NCBI GenBank assembly: GCA_051859045.1
Contig: JBHYGK010000058.1
Span: 42,991-106,990 of the forward strand
DNA: 64,000 bases
DNA from: JBHYGK01 sp051859045
GTDB lineage: Bacteria; Pseudomonadota; Gammaproteobacteria; Xanthomonadales; Xanthomonadaceae
Direction of reading: 5' to 3'
Shown here in pieces: positions 22,937 through 32,169 of the stretch. Within the stretch, counting starts at the first letter, position 1. The number at the start of each line of letters is the position of its first letter. The notes under the pieces were generated by a model. The model was not told where the DNA came from. It did not search any database and saw only the letters and a list, made by a program, of their open reading frames with translations. Both the position numbers and the translations under genes were made by a program.

Positions 22937-23970
22937 GCGGCGGCCGCCTCGCCGCGGGGACTCGCCGCGGGCGCGGGCTTGATCTGGCCGTCGGCCGACA
23001 GCCAGCTCATGCGCGCGCGCAGGGCGCGGCCGGTGGCCTCGATCGGGTGCTGCAGGTCGGCGTGCTTGAGCGCGTGGTAGGCGCCGTTGCCGGCGGCGTA
23101 CTCGGCGATCCACTGGCGGGCGAAGGTGCCGTCCTGGATCTCGGCGAGGATGCGCTTGAGCTGCCCGCGCGCGTGCTCGTCGACGACGTAGGGGCCGCGG
23201 GTCAGCGCGCCGTACTGCGCGGTCTCGCTGATGAACTCGTGCATGCGGGTGATGCCGCCCTCGTAGAGCAGGTCGACGATCAGCTTCAGCTCGTGCAGGC
23301 ACTCGTAGTAGGCCACCTCGGGCTGGTAGCCGGCCTCCACCAGCGTCTCCCAGCCGGCCTGCACCAGCTTGGTGGCGCCGCCGCACAGCACGGCCTGCTC
23401 GCCGAACAGGTCGGTCTCGGTCTCCTCCTTGAACGTGGTGGCGATGAGGTGGGCGCGCGCGCCGCCGAGGCCGGTGGCGTAGGCGATCGCGTGCGCCGCG
23501 GCCTGTCCGCTGCGGTCCGCGTGCACCGCATGCACGCAGGGCACGCCGCGGCCGATCTCGAACTCGCGGCGCACCAGCGCGCCGGGGCCCTTGGGCGCGA
23601 CCAGGATCACGTCGAGGTCGGCGCGCGGCTCGATCTGGCCGTAGTGGATGTTGAAGCCGTGCGCGAACAGCAGGCAGGCGCCGCGCGGGATGTGCGGCGC
23701 GATGTGCTCGCGGTAGAGCGCGGGCTGGACCATGTCCGGGGTGAGGATGGCCACCAGCCCGGCCTGCGCGCAGGCCTCGGCGGGCGTGACGACGGTGAAG
23801 CCGTCGGCCTTGGCGCGGGCCTCGGTGGGGCCGCCCGGGCGCAGGCCGATGACGACGTCGCGGCCGGAGTCGCGCAGGTTCAGCGCGTGTGCGCGGCCCT
23901 GGCTGCCGTAGCCGATGACGGCGATGCGGGTGGTCGTGGCGGCGGCGGTCGGCGGGGTGCTGGGGCTCAT
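22933..23970 (-). CDS. ilvC: Ketol-acid reductoisomerase (NADP+), class I
   Basis: Converts acetolactate or acetohydroxybutyrate to the dihydroxy acid using NADPH and Mg2+. At 345 residues it is the short, class I form. Visible are the Rossmann motif VIGYGSQGRAHALNLRDSG (about residues 18-36), LAPKGPG-type VAPKGPGALVRREFEIGRG, the metal site ATTFKEETETDLFGEQ and the C-terminal knot YECLHELKLIVDLLYEGGI. An AGGA lies before the ATG at 23970. It lies 46 bp downstream of ilvD and overlaps ilvG as ATGA. Confidence 0.97.
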   Translation of the reverse strand: MSPSTPPTAAATTTRIAVIGYGSQGRAHALNLRDSGRDVVIGLRPGGPTEARAKADGFTVVTPAEACAQAGLVAILTPDMVQPALYREHIAPHIPRGACLLFAHGFNIHYGQIEPRADLDVILVAPKGPGALVRREFEIGRGVPCVHAVHADRSGQAAAHAIAYATGLGGARAHLIATTFKEETETDLFGEQAVLCGGATKLVQAGWETLVEAGYQPEVAYYECLHELKLIVDLLYEGGITRMHEFISETAQYGALTRGPYVVDEHARGQLKRILAEIQDGTFARQWIAEYAAGNGAYHALKHADLQHPIEATGRALRARMSWLSADGQIKPAPAASPRGEAAAA

Positions 23971-24016
23971 GGCGGTGTCCTCGGAGGCGGAAGGGGCGGG
24001 GGTGCGGGGAAGGGCG

Positions 24017-25663
24017 TCAGCGCGCAGGCGTCGTGACCGCGCCGCGCGAGGCGGAGCCGACGTGGGCGGCGTACTTGGCGAGCGCGCCGTGGCGCACGCG
24101 GGGATCGATCCGGGCCGGGTCGCGCGCGGCCAGGTCGGCGGCCACGTCGATGCGCCGGGTGGCGACGTCGATGCGCACCACGTCGCCGTCGCGCAGCCGC
24201 GCGATCGGGCCGCCGTGCGCGGCCTCCGGCGCGACGTGGCCGACCATGAAGCCGTGGGTGGCGCCGCTGAAGCGGCCGTCGGTGACCAGCGCGACGTCGT
24301 CGCCGAGCCCCTGGCCCACCAGCGCGGCGGTCACCGCCAGCATCTCGCGCATGCCGGGGCCGCCGGCCGGGCCCTCGAAGCGGATCACCACCACGTCGCC
24401 GGCGCGGATGCCACGCGCCTGCACCGCCGCGAAGGCGTCGTCCTCGCTGTCGAACACCCGCGCCGGGCCCTCGAAGCGCTCGCGGCCGTGGCCGGCGAGC
24501 TTGACGATGCAGCCCTCCGGCGCGAGGTCGCCGCGCAGGATCGACCAGCCGCCGCGCGGCTTGATCGGCGCGGCGATCGTGCGCACCGCGTCCTGGCCGG
24601 GCGCCGCGGGCGGCGCGGCGTCGAGCGCGGCGAACAGCATGCCGTCGACGCTGGGGGCGTCTTCCAGCAGCCCCGCCGCGCGCAGCTCGCGCAGCACCAG
24701 CGCGGTGCCGCCCATCTCGAACAGCTCCGCGGCGGTGTAGCGGCCGCCGGGCTTGAGGTCGGCGATCACCGGGGTGCGCGCGGCGGCGTCGATGTCCTCG
24801 AGGTCGAAGGCCACGCCGGCCTCGTGCGCGATCGCCAGCAGGTGCAGCGCCGCGTTGGTCGAGCCCGCGGTGGCCGACACCGCGCGCGCGGCGTTGCGCA
24901 GCGCCGCGGCGGTGAGCAGGGCCGAGGGCCGCGGGCCGCCCTCGCGCAGCAGCGCCATCACGCGCTCGCCGCAGGCGCGAGCCGCGCCGGCCTTGTCGGC
25001 GTGCAGCGCGGGGATGTCGTTGAGGCCCATCGGCGAGAGGCCCAGCGTGGTGAGCACCATCGCCATCGTGTTGGCGGTGAACTGCCCGCCACAGGCGCCC
25101 GCGCCGGGGCAGGCCGCGCGCTCGATCTCCTCGAGGCCGGCGTCGTCGAGGCGGCCCGCGGCATGCGCGCCGACGGCCTCGAACACGTCCTGCACGGTGA
25201 CGGCCTTGCCGCGGCAGCGGCCCGGCAGGATCGTGCCGCCGTAGAGCACCACGCCCGGCACGTCGAGGCGGGCCAGCGCCATCGCGGCCGCCGGGATCGT
25301 CTTGTCACAGCCCACCAGCACCACCACCGCGTCGAGGCAGTGGCCGCTGACCGCGAGCTCGATCGAGTCGGCGATCACCTCGCGCGAGGCCAGCGAGGCG
25401 CGCATGCCGGCGCTGCCCATCGCGATGCCGTCGGTGATGGCGATGGTGTTGAACTCCACCGCGGTGCCGCCGGCGGCCTCGATGCCGGCGCGGGCGTGCG
25501 CGGCCAGCTCGCGCAGGGTCAGGTTGCAGGGCGAGACGTCGGTCCAGGTGTGCACCACGGCCACCAGCGGCTTCGCGATCGCCGCGTCGTCGCGCCCGGT
25601 GGCGCGCAGCATGGCGCGGGCGGGGGCGCGGGAGGGGCCGGTCTTGATGGCGTCGGAGTTCAC
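24017..25663 (-). CDS. ilvD: Dihydroxy-acid dehydratase
   Basis: Fe-S dehydratase producing the 2-oxo acid precursors of valine, leucine and isoleucine. The frame of 548 residues starts at GTG 25663 (AGGA upstream). Cluster-binding and catalytic segments are VGCDKTIPAAAMALARLD, CPGAGACGGQFTANTMAM and the C-terminal TDGRFSGATHGFMVGHV. It is the first structural gene of the operon, placed about 57 bp after the attenuator hairpin, so its expression and that of all downstream genes depends on read-through there. Short IlvD form (usual 550-620). Confidence 0.96.
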   Translation of the reverse strand: MNSDAIKTGPSRAPARAMLRATGRDDAAIAKPLVAVVHTWTDVSPCNLTLRELAAHARAGIEAAGGTAVEFNTIAITDGIAMGSAGMRASLASREVIADSIELAVSGHCLDAVVVLVGCDKTIPAAAMALARLDVPGVVLYGGTILPGRCRGKAVTVQDVFEAVGAHAAGRLDDAGLEEIERAACPGAGACGGQFTANTMAMVLTTLGLSPMGLNDIPALHADKAGAARACGERVMALLREGGPRPSALLTAAALRNAARAVSATAGSTNAALHLLAIAHEAGVAFDLEDIDAAARTPVIADLKPGGRYTAAELFEMGGTALVLRELRAAGLLEDAPSVDGMLFAALDAAPPAAPGQDAVRTIAAPIKPRGGWSILRGDLAPEGCIVKLAGHGRERFEGPARVFDSEDDAFAAVQARGIRAGDVVVIRFEGPAGGPGMREMLAVTAALVGQGLGDDVALVTDGRFSGATHGFMVGHVAPEAAHGGPIARLRDGDVVRIDVATRRIDVAADLAARDPARIDPRVRHGALAKYAAHVGSASRGAVTTPAR

Positions 25664-25720
25664 GTCGGGGCGGTCCTGTGGCGGTGGGCGGTGCGCGGTG
25701 CTGGAAGGGCCCCAGAACGA

Positions 25721-25752
25721 AGAACCCCGCGCCGTTTCCGGTGCGGGGTTCT
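25721..25752 (-). terminator. Attenuator hairpin of the ilv-leu operon
   Basis: On the minus strand AGAACCCCGC pairs perfectly with GCGGGGTTCT; the inside closes with CCG-GAAA-CGG (a GNRA-type tetraloop) apart from one A-C mismatch. The RNA then continues TCGTTCT, moderately U-rich. It lies between the leader peptide stop (25788) and ilvD. It is a convincing intrinsic terminator and, given the leader peptide, an attenuator. Confidence 0.85.
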
Positions 25753-25801
25753 AGGTTCGAGGCGTGTGGTTCGTGGTTCGCGCTCGTCTATCCCGCACCG
25801 G
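25738..25801 (-). promoter_or_regulatory. Antiterminator pairing of the ilv-leu attenuator
   Basis: The 10 bases at 25792-25801 are exactly complementary to the 10 bases at 25738-25747, which form part of the 5' arm and loop of the terminator hairpin. The upstream copy lies in the last codons of the leader peptide. If a ribosome stalls on the preceding Val/Leu/Ile codons the two copies can pair, destroying the terminator; if the ribosome reaches the stop codon it covers the upstream copy and the terminator forms. The pairing is seen in sequence; the mechanism is inferred from classical ilv attenuation. Confidence 0.75.
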
Positions 25802-25919
25802 TGGCGTTGGGAATAAGAAGGACGACGACGACGAGGACGACCGCGATCGCGGCGACGCGGGCAAGCGCGACCCGGAGGGTCGGCTGCGTCGGCATGGCGA
25901 GGGCGGTCTGGGTGGGCAT
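25788..25919 (-). CDS. ilvL: ilv-leu operon leader peptide
   Basis: A 43-residue frame beginning ATG at 25919 and ending TAG at 25788-25790. Its middle is a run of control codons, residues 25-36 reading I-A-V-V-L-V-V-V-V-L-L-I, eleven branched-chain codons of twelve, which is the hallmark of ilv leader peptides. The stop lies 35 bases before the attenuator hairpin. It works by translation-dependent sensing of charged Val, Leu and Ile tRNAs, not through the peptide product. A second in-frame ATG is at codon 9. The ribosome-binding site is poor and the predicted transcript start is close to the first ATG, so translation may be leaderless. Confidence 0.9.
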   Translation of the reverse strand: MPTQTALAMPTQPTLRVALARVAAIAVVLVVVVLLIPNATGAG

Positions 25920-25944
25920 GGCTCGACTGGAACACGGCATGAAC

Positions 25945-25960
25945 GACGTGTCAACACGTC
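25945..25960. promoter_or_regulatory. Perfect palindrome over the ilv-leu -35 element
   Basis: GACGTGT-CA-ACACGTC is a perfect 7-2-7 inverted repeat. On the minus strand it contains a consensus TTGACA (25954-25949), placed 17 bp from a weak TCCAGT -10 (25931-25926), which would start transcription next to the leader ATG at 25919. A transcription factor bound here would occlude or contact RNA polymerase. The factor is unknown. Confidence 0.6.
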
Positions 25961-25986
25961 GCCTCGCGCCGTCCGTCGGGGCGTCG

Positions 25987-26010
25987 GCGCCCTCGCGCGC
26001 GCGAGGGCGC
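25987..26010. repeat. 24-bp perfect GC palindrome upstream of the ilv-leu promoter
   Basis: Every base of 25987-26010 is self-complementary (GCGCCCTCGCGC and its mirror), without a loop. It lies between the hppA terminator and the ilv-leu promoter. It could be a cruciform-forming site, a protein site or an accident of extreme base composition. The rest of the 226-bp gap from the leader ATG (25920) to the hppA stop (26145) holds the promoter and the hppA terminator. Confidence 0.5.
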
Positions 26011-26079
26011 GCGCGGGGCGGTGGCGCTGCGGAGGCTCTGGAACAGGCCCTCCAGCGCGATGGTTGCGGCTGAAACGAC

Positions 26080-26107
26080 GAAGGCCCCGGCGGGTGCCGG
26101 GGCCTTC
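26080..26107 (-). terminator. hppA transcription terminator
   Basis: A perfect 12-bp stem (GAAGGCCCCGGC with GCCGGGGCCTTC, loop of 4) starts 39 bp beyond the hppA stop; on the minus strand the RNA continues GTCGTTTC. This is a good intrinsic terminator isolating hppA from the ilv-leu promoter. Confidence 0.85.
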
Positions 26108-26145
26108 GCGTGGAGTGCCGATGTGCGCGCGTCGCCCTGCGCGGA

Positions 26146-28179
<2,034 letters not shown>

Positions 28180-28332
28180 TCGATGTCCCTCCCCAGGGAT
28201 GTGGTGCCACGTGGTCGGGCCGCGCCCTCGTGGGGGGCGGCCTCGCCCCGACTATGTCACAGGCGTCCGGGGGCGGGGATGGGGTGCGGCGGGGCGGCGG
28301 GGCGGGCCCGCGACGGGGCGGCCGGGGCCGGC

Positions 28333-29361
28333 TCAGGCGGCGTGGAAGCCGTCGATCTCCACCAGCAGCTCGCGCCGGCAGACCTCGCCGTGCAGCAGCA
28401 GGTGCGGCGTGCCCGGGGGCAGGCGCGCGGCCAGCAGGGCCGCCAGCCGCGGCAGGTCGGCGGCCTCGCGCACGTAGGCCTTCAGCGGGCTGCCGGGGCC
28501 GAAGCCGGCGGGCAGCGCGGGCGCATGCCGGCGGGCCTCGTCGAGCAGGGCGGCGAAGTTGGCCAGGGTCTCGTCGAGCTGGGCGTCGAGGTCGCCCGCA
28601 TGCCGCGAGGCGTGCCCGACCACGGCCGCGGTGCCCGAGAGCATCAGCGGCAGCGCGGCGCCCTCGGCGGCCAGCATCGCGCGGGCGAAGCTCGGCGGCT
28701 GCGGGCCGTACTGGCGCGGGTAGCGGTAGGCCGCCACCTGGCGCGGGTTCTCGACTGGCGTGCCCGGGGCCCGCGCGCCGATCCAGTACACCTGCAGCAC
28801 GCGGCGGCCGTCGTGGCGGCCGATCGCGGTGGCCGCGGGGAAGCGCAGCGGGGTGGTGCCGAAGCCCAGCGCGCGGCCCACGCAGAACTGGCGGTAGCGC
28901 TCGTCGTCGCCGTCGCCGGACGTGATGGCGTCCATGTAGTTCCAGATCCGCAGCAGGTGCGGGTAGGCGGCGCCGTCGGCGTCCGCGCCCGCGCCGATCG
29001 TGCGCTGCAGGCGCGCGTAGGCCTCCTTCGCGGCGCCGCGGATGCCGCCGTGGGCGGCCTCCTCGACCTCGACCACGCCCACCTGCAGGTGGCCGTCGTC
29101 GGCCAGGCGCACGCCGTCGACCATGCGGGTGCGGACCGCGCCGGCGCCGCGCCACACCTCGTAGGGCGCGTCGCCATGCGCGGCGAGGCCCACCCGCAGG
29201 CAGCGCGGGTCGGCCCCGGGCGCGGCGTCGTCGCCGCGGGCCGGGCCGAAGCCGATCACCGCCAGCACGTCCGGCGCGAGCAGGGACGCCGCGGAGGGCG
29301 CGTGCGCGTAGCGCACGTCCAGGCGCGGACCCGGGGCGGGGCAGGCGAGGGCGGCGCTCAT
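28333..29361 (-). CDS. xanB2: Chorismatase, XanB2/FkbO/Hyg5 family (3- and 4-hydroxybenzoate forming)
   Basis: A 342-residue protein of the chorismate-hydrolysing family. In Xanthomonas XanB2 makes 3-hydroxybenzoate, used for xanthomonadin, and 4-hydroxybenzoate, used for ubiquinone. Family signatures visible are RIWNYMDAIT, FCVGRALGF, VYWIGARAPGTPVENPRQVAAYRYPRQYG when read in pieces, and the C-terminal CRRELLVEIDG. It starts in an ATGA overlap with the upstream flavoprotein gene and is the last gene of the leftward pigment block. It supplies the aryl head group of the polyene. Product ratio cannot be predicted from sequence. Confidence 0.88.
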   Translation of the reverse strand: MSAALACPAPGPRLDVRYAHAPSAASLLAPDVLAVIGFGPARGDDAAPGADPRCLRVGLAAHGDAPYEVWRGAGAVRTRMVDGVRLADDGHLQVGVVEVEEAAHGGIRGAAKEAYARLQRTIGAGADADGAAYPHLLRIWNYMDAITSGDGDDERYRQFCVGRALGFGTTPLRFPAATAIGRHDGRRVLQVYWIGARAPGTPVENPRQVAAYRYPRQYGPQPPSFARAMLAAEGAALPLMLSGTAAVVGHASRHAGDLDAQLDETLANFAALLDEARRHAPALPAGFGPGSPLKAYVREAADLPRLAALLAARLPPGTPHLLLHGEVCRRELLVEIDGFHAA

Positions 29362-30692
29362 GCGGGCGCGCCCCCGGCGGCCCGGGCGCGCCCGCCGAAG
29401 CGCGCGGCCACCGCGGCGACGCGCATGCGCAGCGCGGTGATCGCGTGGATGAGCCGGAACACGCGCAGGCGCTGGCGCACCCGCGGGTTGTCGAACACGT
29501 CGCCGGCCAGCAGCGAGATCACCGCCTGCTCGACCTGCCAGGTGTTGCGCGGGTGCTGGAAGAGCTCGCGCATCACCGGGCCGGTGAAGCGCTCGATGAA
29601 CCACGAGAACTCGCGCAGGCCGCGCTGCACGCGCCGCGCCCAGGCGCGCTGCAGCGCCGCCTCGCGGCCCGGGTCGCGCAGCGCGCCGTCGACGACGTCC
29701 ACCGCCGACTCCGCCGAGCTCATCGCCAGGTACACCCCGGAGGAGAAGATCGGGTCGATGAAGGCGTAGGCGTCGCCGGCCAGCAGCCAGCCCGGGCCGG
29801 CCATCGCGCGCGCGCCGTAGGCGTAGTTGCCGGTGGCCTCGGGCTCGGAGGCGAGCTCGGCGCCGCGCATGCGCTCGCGCGCGTCGGGGTTCGCGCAGAC
29901 CGCCTGCAGCAGGAACTCGCCCAGCGGGCCGCGCCGGGTCTTGAGCCACTCGGGCGTGCCGACCGCGCCGACGCTCATCAGGCCGTCGGGCAGCGGGATC
30001 ATCCACACCCAGCCGGTGGCCAGGCGCAGGATCGTGATGTTGCCGGCATCCTCGCCGGGGCGGCGGGCGACGCCGCGGTAGTGGGCGTAGATGGCCGCGG
30101 AGCGGTGCCGCGGATGGGCGCGCTTGAGGCCGCGCTGGCGCGCCAGCAGGGTGTCGCGGCCGCTGGCGTCGACGACGTAGCGCGCGCGCACGGTGCGCTC
30201 GACGCCGTCCTCGCCGCGCAGCGTGACGGCCTGGCGCGGCGTGCCGTCGGCGCCGGCCTCGGGCGGGCCCACGCCGAGCACCTCGGTGCCCTCGCGGGCG
30301 TCGACGCCGACCGCGCGGGCGCGGGCGAACAGCAGCGCGTCGAAGTCCTCGCGGCGCACCTGCCAGGCGTGGTCGCGGACCATGTCCAGCGCGCGGGCGA
30401 AGGAGAACGACAGGTAGGTGCCGTCGGCGGTGGGGAAGTCGGCCGCCAGCTTCTTCACCCCGATCCTGGCGACGTCGTCGGCCACGCCGAGGCGCTCGAG
30501 GATCGGGACGTTGAGCGGCAGCAGGGACTCGCCGATGTGGAAGCGCGGATGCCGCGCCTTCTCGAGCTGCAGCACCCGCCAGCCGCGCCGCGCGAGGCCG
30601 ATCGCCGCGGTGCTGCCCGCGGGGCCGCCGCCGACCACGACCACGTCGGCGTCGGCATCGGCGCACGCAGGGGCGGGGGCGGGCGGGCTCAT
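29358..30692 (-). CDS. Flavin-dependent halogenase-like oxidoreductase of the pigment cluster
   Basis: A 444-residue FAD protein with the N-terminal motif GGGPAGSTAAIGLARRGW and GESLLPLN, and the flavin-dependent halogenase signature W-x-W-x-I-P in GWVWMIPLP. A lysine follows in GVKKLAADF, at about the place of the catalytic lysine. YAFIDPIFSSGVYLAMSS matches the C-terminal FAD-binding part of tryptophan-halogenase-like enzymes. Xanthomonadins are brominated aryl polyenes and their clusters carry such genes, so halogenation or a related oxidation of the aryl group is plausible, but not shown. The gene overlaps xanB2 and is divergent from the ACP gene. Confidence 0.8.
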   Translation of the reverse strand: MSPPAPAPACADADADVVVVGGGPAGSTAAIGLARRGWRVLQLEKARHPRFHIGESLLPLNVPILERLGVADDVARIGVKKLAADFPTADGTYLSFSFARALDMVRDHAWQVRREDFDALLFARARAVGVDAREGTEVLGVGPPEAGADGTPRQAVTLRGEDGVERTVRARYVVDASGRDTLLARQRGLKRAHPRHRSAAIYAHYRGVARRPGEDAGNITILRLATGWVWMIPLPDGLMSVGAVGTPEWLKTRRGPLGEFLLQAVCANPDARERMRGAELASEPEATGNYAYGARAMAGPGWLLAGDAYAFIDPIFSSGVYLAMSSAESAVDVVDGALRDPGREAALQRAWARRVQRGLREFSWFIERFTGPVMRELFQHPRNTWQVEQAVISLLAGDVFDNPRVRQRLRVFRLIHAITALRMRVAAVAARFGGRARAAGGAPA

Positions 30693-30870
30693 CGGCGGGC
30701 GTCCTGGCCTCGGGTGCCGGCTGGCCCGGCGGGGTGCGCATGATACACTCACGCCTCCTCCACGAGGACCGTGGAGCGGGGCAGGGACGGCATCCGCCGC
30801 CCGGCAAGGAAGCGGCCCAGCCGCGTCGCACGCCCGCCCGCCGGGCACCAGCACACAGCCGATTCCAACC
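30693..30870. promoter_or_regulatory. Divergent promoter region of the pigment cluster
   Basis: The 178-bp gap separates the leftward flavoprotein/xanB2 block from the rightward ACP block. A short AT-rich core reads as TACACT rightward (30744-30749) and TATCAT leftward (30746-30741), both good -10 matches sharing the same bases, so the promoters may be back to back. The rightward leader contains an inverted repeat CTCCAC/GTGGAG (30757-30776). No -35 elements stand out. Confidence 0.5.
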
Positions 30871-31140
30871 ATGTCCAGCCAGACCGACGCCGAGCTCGCG
30901 CTCGCCACCCTCCTCGTCGAGGCCCTCAACCTCGAAGACCTCGCCCCGGCGTCGATCGACCCGGAGGCGCCGCTGTTCGGCGCCGGCCTCGGCCTCGACT
31001 CCATCGACGCGCTCGAGCTCGCGCTCGCGGTGTCCAAGCGCTACGGCTTCCAGATGCGCTCCGACAGCGAGGACAACCGGCGCATCTTCGCGTCGCTGCG
31101 GGCGCTCTCGGCCCACGTCGAGCAGCACCGCACGGTGTGA
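30871..31140 (+). CDS. xanC: Acyl carrier protein of the aryl polyene cluster
   Basis: An 89-residue carrier protein. The phosphopantetheine site is Ser44 in GLGLDSIDALEL, and the four-helix ACP pattern is intact. In xanthomonadin synthesis the ACP XanC carries the 3-hydroxybenzoyl starter and growing polyene. It opens the rightward block, and its stop overlaps the GTG of the next gene (GTGA). It is the only ACP seen in the cluster, whereas E. coli-type aryl polyene clusters have two. Confidence 0.85.
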   Translation: MSSQTDAELALATLLVEALNLEDLAPASIDPEAPLFGAGLGLDSIDALELALAVSKRYGFQMRSDSEDNRRIFASLRALSAHVEQHRTV

Positions 31141-31814
31141 GCCGGCTGGCGCCGCTGCTGCTGGCGCTCGCGTTCCCGCTGCTGGCCCACGCCTCGGTGC
31201 TCGCCGGCGTGGCGTGGTTGGCCGTGGCCGCGGTGGGCTGCCTGCTCGCGGCGATGCTCTGGCCGCTGCTGGCGCGCCGCCCGCTGGCCGGCGGCCTCGC
31301 GCTCGCCGCCGGGCTGGCCGCGCTCGCGGCGCTCGCGTTCGCCGGCCACGCCTCGCTGCCGCTGCTGCTGCCGCCGGTGCTGCTCAACGCCGGCATCGGC
31401 GGGATGTTCGCCGCCAGCCTGCGCGCCGGCCGCACCCCGCTGATCGAGCGCATCGTGCGCGCGCTGCACGACGGCGAGGTGCCGGACCCCGGCATCCCGG
31501 CCTACGCGCGCCGGCTGACCGCCCTGTGGGCGGCCCTGCTGCTCGGCCTGGCGGTGGTCAACGCCGCGCTCGCGCTGTGCGCGGTGCCGGGCGGGCTGCT
31601 CGACGCGGTCGGCCTGCCCTCGCCGTGGCCGCTGCCGCTGGCGTGGTGGTCGACGTTCGCCAACGGGCTCAATTACGCGATCATCGGCGCGCTGTTCGTG
31701 CTCGAGTACGCCTGGCGCGCGCATCGCTTCCCGCAGCAGGGCTACCGCCACTTCGGCGACTTCCTGCTGCGCGTCGCCCGGCTCGGCCCCGCGTTCTGGC
31801 GCGGCCGCGGCTGA
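31137..31814 (+). CDS. COG4648-like membrane protein of the aryl polyene cluster
   Basis: A 225-residue integral membrane protein with a GTG start overlapping the ACP stop. It is almost entirely hydrophobic, with about six membrane segments separated by a short charged loop (RAGRTPLIERIVRALHDGEVPDP). Proteins of this kind are regular members of xanthomonadin/aryl polyene clusters, but their biochemical role is not known to me. The coupling to the ACP and to the dehydratase 40 bp downstream supports a role in assembly at, or transport across, the inner membrane. Confidence 0.7.
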   Translation: MSRLAPLLLALAFPLLAHASVLAGVAWLAVAAVGCLLAAMLWPLLARRPLAGGLALAAGLAALAALAFAGHASLPLLLPPVLLNAGIGGMFAASLRAGRTPLIERIVRALHDGEVPDPGIPAYARRLTALWAALLLGLAVVNAALALCAVPGGLLDAVGLPSPWPLPLAWWSTFANGLNYAIIGALFVLEYAWRAHRFPQQGYRHFGDFLLRVARLGPAFWRGRG

Positions 31815-31854
31815 GCCCGTCCCTCCCGCCCCCGCGCCACCACCAGGCATCGCC

Positions 31855-32169
31855 GTGAGCACGACCCACCATCCGCTGCTGATCGACCACGCGCACCCCA
31901 GCCTGCCCGGCCACTTCCCCGGCGCGCCGGTCGTGCCGGGCGTGGTCGTGCTCGACGCGGTGCTCGCCGCCGCCGGCGCGACCGGGCCGCGGGCCCCGCG
32001 GCGCCTGGTGCAGGCGAAGTTCCTCGCCCCGCTGCTGCCGGGCGAGCCCGCGCGCATCGAGCTGGCGCGCGAGGGCGCGAAGCTGCGCTTCCGCGTGCTG
32101 CGCGAGGGCCAGGGCGAGGGCGAACTGCTGGCCAGCGGCGAGTTCGCGCTGCCCGGGGACGCGGCGTGA
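31855..32169 (+). CDS. Hot-dog fold 3-hydroxyacyl-ACP dehydratase-like protein
   Basis: A 104-residue single hot-dog domain with a GTG start. The FabZ-type active-site segment is PGHFPGAPVVPGVVVLDAV, with His20 as the likely catalytic base. In aryl polyene assembly such proteins remove water from 3-hydroxyacyl-ACP at each elongation to build the conjugated chain. A second, longer dehydratase lies at 36217; in E. coli two such proteins act together. The stop overlaps the next GTG as GTGA. Confidence 0.8.
   Translation: MSTTHHPLLIDHAHPSLPGHFPGAPVVPGVVVLDAVLAAAGATGPRAPRRLVQAKFLAPLLPGEPARIELAREGAKLRFRVLREGQGEGELLASGEFALPGDAA

Noticed and set aside
25660..25935. A 91-codon leftward frame over the ilv leader and attenuator
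   Set aside because: It is Arg/Pro/His-rich low-complexity sequence in a different frame from the leader peptide, runs through the terminator hairpin and resembles no protein.
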